Assembly: GCA_947462105.1 (NCBI GenBank)
Contig: CANHNJ010000019.1
Coordinates: 1 to 46,332, forward strand
DNA: 46,332 nucleotides
Reading direction: 5' to 3'
Origin: Alphaproteobacteria bacterium
GTDB taxonomy: Bacteria; Pseudomonadota; Alphaproteobacteria; Micropepsales; Micropepsaceae
The position numbers and the translations under genes were made by a program. Below, in pieces: positions 9,044-16,872 of the stretch (position 1 is the first letter of the stretch; the number at the start of each line of letters is the position of its first letter). The notes below the pieces were generated by a model. The model was not told where the DNA came from. It made no database searches and saw nothing but the letters and a program-made list of their open reading frames with translations.

Positions 9044-9187
9044 GGCAGCCCTTTATCTTTTGGAGGGCACACTCAAACCGGAAATTTGCGGCCGCTTCAA
9101 CCATTTTAAGCCCCCTGCGGGGACAGGGACTTGGCCAGGGGCGCCGGGGGGCTTGAGCAGGGCGGCGCTATTCTCTATTCAGCGGCC

Positions 9188-9436
9188 ATGAGCGAAGACA
9201 CCACGCTGCCCGACCGGCTTTCCGTCAATCCCAAGAGCCCCTTCTACAACGCCGAATTGCTCGAGCGGGGCGTGGGCATCCGTTTCAACGGCTCCGACAA
9301 GAACAATGTCGAGGAATATTGCGTCAGCGAAGGCTGGGTGCGCCTGGCCGTGGGCAAGACCGTCGACCGCCACGGCAACGCCATGACCGTCAAATATAAA
9401 GGTACGGTCGAGCCCTATGTCCGTACGCCTGAATAG
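9188..9436 (+). CDS. DUF3297 family protein
   Basis: 82 aa from ATG 9188; the open frame extends upstream but only this start gives the family N-terminus MSEDTTLPDRLSVNPKSPFY. The rest (GVGIRFNG, EEYCVSEGWVRLAVGK, GNAMTVKYKGTVEPY) matches the DUF3297 family of short cytosolic proteins found mainly in proteobacteria. It has no known activity, and no membrane segment or metal motif. A bidirectional terminator follows directly. Confidence 0.9.
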   Translation: MSEDTTLPDRLSVNPKSPFYNAELLERGVGIRFNGSDKNNVEEYCVSEGWVRLAVGKTVDRHGNAMTVKYKGTVEPYVRTPE

Positions 9437-9455
9437 CAAGCCTCGATCCTGAAAC

Positions 9456-9503
9456 AAAAAGCCCGGCGGTCCGTAACGACAGTGTACGGACGCCGGGCTT
9501 TTT
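9456..9503. terminator. Bidirectional intrinsic terminator
   Basis: AAAAAGCCCGGCG and CGCCGGGCTTTTT, with the inner GTCCGTA / TACGGAC pair, make a long hairpin. It serves the DUF3297 gene (+) and the duplicated secreted protein (-). Confidence 0.9.
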
Positions 9504-9518
9504 CATTTCTAACACTCG

Positions 9519-10379
9519 TTAGTGGCTGTTGTAGATATTGATCGTGACGCTGCGCGCATTGGTGGCGCCGCAACGCAGGGCGATGCTGTCCAGGTTGCGA
9601 TAATTGCCCGGCAGATCGACCTGCGCATAGACGCCACGGCGCAGCATGTCGCCATTGCGGAGGTCTAGCCGCTGGGTGCGGCCATTGTCGAAGCGCGCGG
9701 TGACGCCGCTGCAGCGGGCATCGGCATTGACCGGCATCAGCGCGATCGAGTCGACATGGCGGCCGCGCAGGCCGACATTGGTCATCTCGACATCGCCACG
9801 GCCTTCGAAGGTTTCACGGCCGACCTGCTGCCACTGGTTGATGGTCTCGCTGCCCCAGTTGAACATGCGGGACCAGGTGCCGCGCCAGTTCTGGCCACGC
9901 ATCCAATCCTGGCGATAGCGGCCCACATCGGCACTAATGCGGATCATGGCATCGCGTCCATCCAGGCTGGCGCAGGCGAAGCTCAGGCAGTTGAGATCAC
10001 GCGCGCCACCGGGCAGGTCGATGTCGGTATTGCGGCCCTGGCGCAGCATGCCCTGGAAGATCTGGTTGTTGCGGCCGTTGCCGAAGCGGGCGTTGACCGA
10101 GCGGCAATTGATGTCGCTGCGCTCGGCGCGCAGCTGGATGCGCTCCACCGGGCCGCGCAGGTCAAAGGTGCGCGACTCGCGGTCGATGCCGCCCGGACCA
10201 CGACGGCCCGGGCCTGGACCCATGCGGCCATCGATGGTGACGCTGCCGAGATTGTCCCAACGGCTGGCGCCATTGCCGGGGCCGCGTCCGCGATCATTGT
10301 TCCAAGGCTGGGCGATGGCCGCCGCCGAAGCGCCGATGCAGAGGATTGCCGCAAGGGCGGCGCGTGTCTTGTTCTTCAT
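9519..10379 (-). CDS. Secreted protein built from two repeated halves, unknown function
   Basis: 286 aa from ATG 10379 (GGAG upstream), which gives a clear signal peptide (MKNKTRAALAAILCIGASAA to AIAQ). After an Arg/Gly/Pro-rich stretch (RGPGNGASR, GRMGPGPGRRGPGG) come two similar domains. The first has RIQLRAERSDINCRSVNARF, then DIDLPGGARDLNCLSF. The second has DSIALMPVNADARCSGVTARF, then QVDLPGNYRNLDSIALRC. Shared features are a Cys before the V.ARF.NGR segment, a VDLPG turn and a late Cys, with a beta-rich pattern. This looks like an internal duplication of an about 90-residue domain, possibly DUF2541-like; that assignment is tentative. Predicted periplasmic. Confidence 0.8.
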   Translation of the reverse strand: MKNKTRAALAAILCIGASAAAIAQPWNNDRGRGPGNGASRWDNLGSVTIDGRMGPGPGRRGPGGIDRESRTFDLRGPVERIQLRAERSDINCRSVNARFGNGRNNQIFQGMLRQGRNTDIDLPGGARDLNCLSFACASLDGRDAMIRISADVGRYRQDWMRGQNWRGTWSRMFNWGSETINQWQQVGRETFEGRGDVEMTNVGLRGRHVDSIALMPVNADARCSGVTARFDNGRTQRLDLRNGDMLRRGVYAQVDLPGNYRNLDSIALRCGATNARSVTINIYNSH

Positions 10380-10466
10380 GTTTTTTTCTCCGTGCATTGC
10401 CGCGCGCATAATTGCGCCCGGGTGCCCTCTCGCCGGAGAAAACTGTTGCGAGGCGTTAAGGTTCCC

Positions 10467-11288
10467 TCAGCCCGCGTATTCGACCTTGGCCAGGCTGACC
10501 ACGAAGACCAGCGTCTGGTTGGGCGGGATGCGGCCGGGGCGGCCTTCCGGGCCATAGGCCAGCGGTGCGGGGATGGCGATTTCCCACAAGTCGCCCACCT
10601 TCATCTTCAGCAGCGCGGTGCGCCAGCCTTCGATCAGTTGCGCGATCTGGAAGTTGCGCGGCGATCCGGGCGGGGAATTGTCGAACGAGGTGCCGTCGAT
10701 CATCCAGCCGCGATAGGACACCGTCACCAGGTCGAGACGGCTCAGCGGCGAATTGGTGCCCTTGCCGACCACCAGCGGGCGATACATCACGCCGCCATCC
10801 AACGTCTTGACGCCGGGCAGGGTGGCAAAGGTGGCGAGGAAGCGCGCATTGCCTTCCGCCGTCAGCGTATAGTTCTTGGTCACGGTCTGCAGCGACTCCG
10901 CCAGCGGGATCGCAGGCGTCGCGGCGGCGGCGTCGGTGGTGGGGGCCAGATCGGTGGCAGGCGCGGCGCTGGCCGTGGCGATGGGGGCGCCGCTGGTGGG
11001 CGGCGCATCACTGGCGCTGGCCGGCGCGGCGGGGCGGGGTGCCGCCGGTGCAGACACGACAGCGGCCGGGGCAAAAGCCGGGGCGGTGGCGCGGGCGACG
11101 TCGCTGGTGGGCGGGTCGTCGGCGCCGACACGCGCGGGCGCTGCCGGGCGTACCGGAGCTGCCGGGGTGACCGCCACGGGGGCCGGGCGGGCGCCGGGGG
11201 CGGGCGGCACCGCCGGGACGGCGGGCTGGGCAGCAGCGGCCACGGGGAGGGCCAGGAAAGCGAGGGCAAGCAGGGTGCGGTTCAACAT
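10467..11288 (-). CDS. Exported FKBP-type peptidyl-prolyl isomerase with Ala/Pro-rich linker
   Basis: 273 aa from ATG 11288; the frame runs further upstream but this start gives a signal peptide (MLNRTLLALAFLALPVAAAAQ). Residues about 22-130 are a low-complexity Ala/Pro/Thr linker. The C-terminal part has an N-terminal helical lead (FLATFATLPGVKTLDGGVMY) and an FKBP core: VTVSYRGWMIDGTSFDNS, GWRTALLKMKVGDLWEIAIP, LAYGPEGRPGRIPPNQTLVF. FKBP isomerases speed cis/trans turns at proline and often act as periplasmic folding helpers. It lacks a partner gene; the next gene cluster upstream is groEL, itself a chaperone. Confidence 0.9.
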   Translation of the reverse strand: MLNRTLLALAFLALPVAAAAQPAVPAVPPAPGARPAPVAVTPAAPVRPAAPARVGADDPPTSDVARATAPAFAPAAVVSAPAAPRPAAPASASDAPPTSGAPIATASAAPATDLAPTTDAAAATPAIPLAESLQTVTKNYTLTAEGNARFLATFATLPGVKTLDGGVMYRPLVVGKGTNSPLSRLDLVTVSYRGWMIDGTSFDNSPPGSPRNFQIAQLIEGWRTALLKMKVGDLWEIAIPAPLAYGPEGRPGRIPPNQTLVFVVSLAKVEYAG

Positions 11289-11421
11289 GGTCCGTCTTTT
11301 AGCAGGGTCTTGGGCGGAATTGTGGACAGCGGAGCATTTGGCCGCAGGCCGCCGACTTTTGCCCCGGACCCCGGCAAAAGCAAAGCGCCCCCACCGCGCG
11401 GCGCTGCAGGCGCGCCGTCCG

Positions 11422-11538
11422 CTACCCCGTCGCACGGACCTTCCAGAAGCGCAGGGTGCGCAGGGCGCGCAGGGTGCGCTGGGCCGCCTGGACGGGGACG
11501 CTCTCATAGCGCTTACCGAAGGTTTCGGCCTTGGCCAT
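11422..11538 (-). CDS. Possible 38-aa basic micro-protein
   Basis: From ATG 11538 the minus strand reads MAKAETFGKRYESVPVQAAQ, then RTLRALRTLRFWKVRATG and a stop. Third codon positions are GC-rich as in real genes here, and the peptide is basic and amphipathic, with a TLRALRTLRFW repeat made by a short direct repeat in the DNA (gcgcaccct / gcgccct / gcgcaccct). The frame stays open upstream to a GTG. There is no strong ribosome site before ATG. It lies alone between the groEL terminator and the FKBP gene. I do not recognise it; it may be chance. Confidence 0.35.
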   Translation of the reverse strand: MAKAETFGKRYESVPVQAAQRTLRALRTLRFWKVRATG

Positions 11539-11653
11539 GCCGCGCTCCGACGTGTCCAGCCCCACCGCGTTGCGCTTCGAATGTGAATCCAGGGGTTGAG
11601 TAACGCAACTATTACAGGGTTTACATTACGCGGCCTGTCGCGAGGACGAAAAA

Positions 11654-11686
11654 TGAAAAAGGCCCGGGATTTCCCCCGGGCCTTTC
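11654..11686 (-). terminator. Intrinsic terminator of the groESL operon
   Basis: On the minus strand GGCCCGGG pairs with CCCGGGCC across a short loop, followed by a run of T (A tract at 11656-11660 on the plus strand). It lies about 28 bases past the groEL stop. Confidence 0.85.
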
Positions 11687-11713
11687 GTATTTTTTAAGCT
11701 GTGAACGCTGGAC

Positions 11714-13375
<1,662 letters not shown>

Positions 13376-13417
13376 CTAATTCTGTTTTTGGATTTTGTGG
13401 CGGTTAAGGGGGTGCGG

Positions 13418-13726
13418 TTACTTCTTCGACGCCTTGCGGCCTTCGAGCACGCCCAGGATGTCGCTCTCCTTCATGATCAGAAGGTCTTCGCCATCGATCT
13501 TGACCTCGGTGCCCGACCACTTGCCGAACAGCACGAACTCGCCGGCCTTGACGCTGGTGGGGACCAGCTTGCCGTTATTGTCGGGGGCGCCGGGACCGAC
13601 GGAGACGACTTCGCCTTCCTGCGGCTTCTCGACGACGGTATCGGGGATGATGATGCCGCCGGCCGTCTTCTGGTCTTCCTTGAGGCGGCGGACGACGACG
13701 CGGTCGCCAAGCGGACGGAATTTCAT
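13418..13726 (-). CDS. groES: Co-chaperonin GroES (10 kDa)
   Basis: 102 aa from ATG 13726 (AGAGGA upstream). The start [20 protein letters not shown], the mobile loop [20 protein letters not shown] and the C-terminal half [20 protein letters not shown] are typical. GroES caps the GroEL ring to form the folding chamber. It is the first gene of the groESL operon, with the CIRCE repressor site about 50 bases upstream, so heat-shock control by HrcA is expected. hrcA itself is not in this window. Confidence 0.98.
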   Translation of the reverse strand: MKFRPLGDRVVVRRLKEDQKTAGGIIIPDTVVEKPQEGEVVSVGPGAPDNNGKLVPTSVKAGEFVLFGKWSGTEVKIDGEDLLIMKESDILGVLEGRKASKK

Positions 13727-13776
13727 GGAGAATCCTCTCTTTTTAAGGGTCTGAATTCGTTTGATATACTCGCACG

Positions 13777-13803
13777 GCAGCACTCAACCGAAGTGAGTGC
13801 CAA
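13777..13803 (-). promoter_or_regulatory. CIRCE operator (HrcA binding site) upstream of groESL
   Basis: On the minus strand TTGGCACTC, nine bases, then GAGTGCTGC. This matches the CIRCE consensus TTAGCACTC-N9-GAGTGCTAA, with an intact GCACTC/GAGTGC core and exact 27-base length. HrcA repressor binds CIRCE and releases it on heat or misfolding stress. The site lies 51 bases before the groES start. Confidence 0.93.
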
Positions 13804-13892
13804 CGCCCTGCACCCGCTATTTAGGCGTGCGGGCCCCCAGTATCAAGGGCGGACGCTTCGGAAATAGGGATACCTGGAGCGCGGCGGGCCTG

Positions 13893-14504
13893 ATGTCGGT
13901 GGTCGACAATCTGCTGCTGTTCCGCTGCGTCCAGGTGCTGCGCCGCCTCGCGGTCAAGACCCGCGAGATTGGCATCTTCTGCAACATCTCCGCCGACACG
14001 CTGGCCGATGTCGAGTTCTTCCCCCAGTTCCTCGACTACATGGCTGCCAACCGCGATCTCTCGGCGCTGATCATCTTTGAATTCAGCCAGGAGGCCGTGC
14101 TGAAGGCCGGCCCGGCCGGCGAGAAGAACCTGGCGCGCCTGTCCGAGATGGGCTTCGCGCTCTCGATGGACCATGTCGAAACGCTGGCGCTGGATTTCGT
14201 CAAGCTCAAGACCATCGGCTTCCGCCATCTCAAGGTCCGCGCCACCACGATGGTGCAGGGCATGAGCGGTGCGGGCGCCGCCGTCGCCGCCGAGGACTTC
14301 AAGAAGCTGCTGTCGCGCCACGGCCTCAACCTGATCGCCGAACGGGTCGAGGACGAGAAGACCGTGCTGCAATTGCTGGATTATGCCGTCGATTATGCCC
14401 AGGGCTATCTGTTCGGCGAACCCCGCGCGGTGCGCGACGATGCCTCCAAGCCGGTCCTGGCCGACCGCGAAGCCCCTGTTATTCCTTTCAAAAAAGCGTC
14501 GTAG
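13893..14504 (+). pseudogene. Truncated, degenerate EAL-domain protein (C-terminal part only)
   Basis: 203 aa if started at ATG 13893 (no ribosome site). The frame is open back to a GTG at 13797 inside the CIRCE. EAL domains hydrolyse cyclic-di-GMP. Here only the distal part is present: AGLMSVVDNLLLFRCVQVL, FCNISADTL, IIFEFSQEAV, then MDHVETLALDFVKLKTI in place of DDFG..., and IAERVEDEKTVLQLLDYAVD with QGYLFGEP. The N-terminal E-x-L motif is absent and the DD pair is replaced by DH, so catalysis is unlikely. Just before the preserved part (about 13870-13893), another frame reads YLER, as if one base were gained before AGLM. It is either a decayed gene or a deletion up to the groESL promoter. 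It precedes the HAD gene, as in related genomes. Confidence 0.75.
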
Positions 14505-14553
14505 GATTTCCCCGTCTTGACGCCGCGATGGCCAGATGCCATCCGCTTTGGGC

Positions 14554-15405
14554 ATGACAACCCGTCTTCTCACCGGCCTTTCCGACATCGCGCCCGGCTA
14601 TGATGCGCTGATCTGCGACGTCTGGGGCGTGGTGCATGACGGCCATCACGCGCACGAAGCTGCCTGCGACGCCCTGCGCCGCTTCCGCCAAACGCGCGGG
14701 CCGGTGATACTGCTGACCAATGCGCCGCGCGTGCCCTCTGCCGTGGAGGAGCAGTTTGCCGGGCTCAACGTGCCGTCCGACTGTTACGACGTCATCGTGA
14801 GCTCCGGCGGTGCCGCGCGGGCCGAACTGGCGCGCCGGGCCACCGCGAAAACACTGCCCTTCTATTACATCGGCACCGGTCGCGATATTTCCATCTTTGA
14901 CGGCCTGAACGTGACCAATGCGGCGCTGGACGAAGCCGAAGTGGTGCTGCTGACCGGCATGCGTGACGACGACAATGAAGTGCCCGCCGATTATGCCGAT
15001 GAACTGGCGCGGGTGCAGGCACGCGGCCTGACGATGCTCTGTGCCAATCCCGACCTGGTGGTGCACCGGGGCAAGCGCCTCTACTGGTGCGCCGGGGCGC
15101 TGGCCCGCGACTATGCCGCCCTGGGCGGCGAGGTCGTCTATTACGGCAAGCCGCACGGCCCGGTTTATAACATGGCGCGCGCGCAGATCGCCGCCCTGGC
15201 GCCCGCCGCCCGCCGTTTCCTGGCCATTGGCGACGGCATGCCCACCGACATCAAGGGCGCCAACGGGCAGGGGCTGGACGTGCTTTTCATCGCTGACGGC
15301 ATTCACGGCGAGGAGGTCGAGCCCTATAACCCGGAACATGTGACCGCATTGCTGGGGGGCGGCGGGACACACGCGGCCTATGCCTTGCGGGCCCTCCAAT
15401 GGTGA
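14554..15405 (+). CDS. HAD superfamily class IIA hydrolase (TIGR01459-like)
   Basis: 283 aa from ATG 14554; an in-frame ATG at 14536 is possible. HAD hydrolases use an aspartate nucleophile, usually for phosphate ester cleavage. Motif I is ICDVWGVVHDG with nucleophile D22 and Trp instead of the second Asp, as is usual in this subfamily. Motif II VILLTNAPR, the conserved lysine region YYGKPHGPVY, and motif III FLAIGDGMPTDIKGA are all present. NagD-type cap between motifs. The substrate is unknown. It opens a co-directional run with MaoC, ribF, ileS and lspA. Confidence 0.9.
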   Translation: MTTRLLTGLSDIAPGYDALICDVWGVVHDGHHAHEAACDALRRFRQTRGPVILLTNAPRVPSAVEEQFAGLNVPSDCYDVIVSSGGAARAELARRATAKTLPFYYIGTGRDISIFDGLNVTNAALDEAEVVLLTGMRDDDNEVPADYADELARVQARGLTMLCANPDLVVHRGKRLYWCAGALARDYAALGGEVVYYGKPHGPVYNMARAQIAALAPAARRFLAIGDGMPTDIKGANGQGLDVLFIADGIHGEEVEPYNPEHVTALLGGGGTHAAYALRALQW

Positions 15406-15427
15406 CCCCACGGAAGAGGGCTAAGAC

Positions 15428-15844
15428 GTGACTGTCTATCTCGAGGATATCAGGGTCGGCATGACCGACACCTATACCCGTACTGTCAGCGAGCGTGACA
15501 TCCAGCTTTTCGGCGAAGCCACCGGCGACATGAACCCGGTGCATTTCGACGAGGAGTATGCGCGCAAGACCGTGTTTCGCGGCCGCGTCGCGCATGGCGC
15601 CCTGACCATCGGCTTTCTTTCGGCGCTGCTGGGCACGCAGTTGCCGGGCGCGGGCACCATTTTCCAGAGCGCCACCATCGCCTTCAAGGGCCCCGTGCGG
15701 ATCGGCGACACCGTGACCGTCACCGCCACGGTGCAGGGCATCGAGGGCCGCATCGCCCTGATCAACTGCATCTGCATGGTGGGCCAGGCCACCGTCATGG
15801 AATCCGATGTGAAGGTTCTCGTGCCCAAGAAGCCCCGTATCTGA
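15428..15844 (+). CDS. MaoC family (R)-specific enoyl-CoA hydratase-like protein
   Basis: 138 aa from GTG 15428. Single hot-dog domain of the MaoC type, which adds water to trans-2-enoyl-CoA to give (R)-3-hydroxyacyl-CoA. The catalytic signature GDMNPVHFDEEYA (D34 and H39) and FRGRVAHGALTIGFLSALLG are both complete. The length fits short PhaJ-like enzymes. Neighbouring genes are not lipid genes, so the physiological substrate is not clear. 16 bases separate it from ribF, suggesting co-transcription. Confidence 0.9.
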   Translation: MTVYLEDIRVGMTDTYTRTVSERDIQLFGEATGDMNPVHFDEEYARKTVFRGRVAHGALTIGFLSALLGTQLPGAGTIFQSATIAFKGPVRIGDTVTVTATVQGIEGRIALINCICMVGQATVMESDVKVLVPKKPRI

Positions 15845-15860
15845 TGGAAGCCGGGGCCTG

Positions 15861-16847
15861 ATGCGCATCTTTCGCCATTTCAGCGAAGTGCCGCAATTGC
15901 TGCGGGATGCCGTCGTGGCGGTAGGCAATTTCGACGGCGTGCATCTGGGCCATCGTGCCCTGATCGGCGAGGCGGCGCGGCAGGCGCGGGCGAACGGCAA
16001 GCCGCTGGCGGTACTGGCCTTCGAACCCCATCCGCAGGAGTTTTTCAAACCATCGCCGGAAAGCTTCCGCCTGACGCCGCTGCGCACCAAGGCGCGGCTG
16101 ATCGCGGAGCTGGACGCCGACGCCTTTTTCGCACTGCCCTTCGACGCCGCCATGGCGGTGCGTACCGCCGATGTCTTCGTCCGCGATATCCTGGTCGAAG
16201 GCCTGGGCGTTTCCGGCGTGGTGGTGGGCGAGGATTTCGTTTTCGGCAAGGGCCGTGGCGGCAATCTTGCCACGCTGCAGCAGGAAGGCGCGCGCCACGG
16301 TTTTTCCGTCACCGCCTTCCACACCGTGCTGGCCAGTGCAGCCGCCGCTGGCGAGAAAACCGAGAAGATTTCCTCCACCCGCATCCGCGATGCCCTGAAG
16401 GCGGCGCATCCGCGCGAGGCCGCCAAGCTTTTGGGCCGTGACTGGGCGGTGGAAGCCCGGGTCGAACATGGCGACGGCCGTGGCCGCCTGATGGGCTTCC
16501 CCACCGCCAACATGCATCTGGGCCACTGCCTGGCACCGGCCTTTGGCGTCTATGCCGTGCGGGCCGCCATCGTCGAGAACGACCAGGTGATCGAACGCCA
16601 TGACGGCGTCGCCAATTTCGGCATTCGTCCCATGTACGAAGTGACGGTGCCGCTGATGGAAACGCACCTGTTCGATTTCGACGGCGATCTTTACGGCAAG
16701 CACCTGTCGGTGGAGCTGGTGGACTATATCCGTCCCGAGATGCGCTTTTCCGGCCTGCCGGGCCTGATCGCCCAGATCGCGGACGATGCCCAGGCCGCCC
16801 GGGCCATACTGGCCAAATGTCCCCGGCTGCCTACCCTCGACGGCTGA
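15861..16847 (+). CDS. ribF: Bifunctional riboflavin kinase / FAD synthetase
   Basis: 328 aa. RibF phosphorylates riboflavin to FMN and adenylates FMN to FAD. The N-terminal adenylyltransferase domain has GNFDGVHLGH (residues 22-31) and FEPHPQEFF, then ISSTRIRDAL. The C-terminal kinase domain has GFPTANMHLG (from about residue 212) and the GVYAVRAAI and VANFGIRP segments. Length and domain order are normal. The ileS start lies 25 bases further; the frequent ribF-ileS-lspA order is kept here. Confidence 0.97.
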   Translation: MRIFRHFSEVPQLLRDAVVAVGNFDGVHLGHRALIGEAARQARANGKPLAVLAFEPHPQEFFKPSPESFRLTPLRTKARLIAELDADAFFALPFDAAMAVRTADVFVRDILVEGLGVSGVVVGEDFVFGKGRGGNLATLQQEGARHGFSVTAFHTVLASAAAAGEKTEKISSTRIRDALKAAHPREAAKLLGRDWAVEARVEHGDGRGRLMGFPTANMHLGHCLAPAFGVYAVRAAIVENDQVIERHDGVANFGIRPMYEVTVPLMETHLFDFDGDLYGKHLSVELVDYIRPEMRFSGLPGLIAQIADDAQAARAILAKCPRLPTLDG

Positions 16848-16872
16848 CCCGCCCGCCTGTAAAAGCGTCGCC

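Noticed and set aside
11041-11240. Short GC-rich repeats
   Set aside because: They encode the Ala/Pro linker of the FKBP protein; ordinary low-complexity coding sequence.
9756-11603. 615-aa plus-strand frame over the FKBP and duplicated secreted genes
   Set aside because: Antisense shadow with low-complexity composition; both minus-strand genes have signal peptides and ribosome sites.
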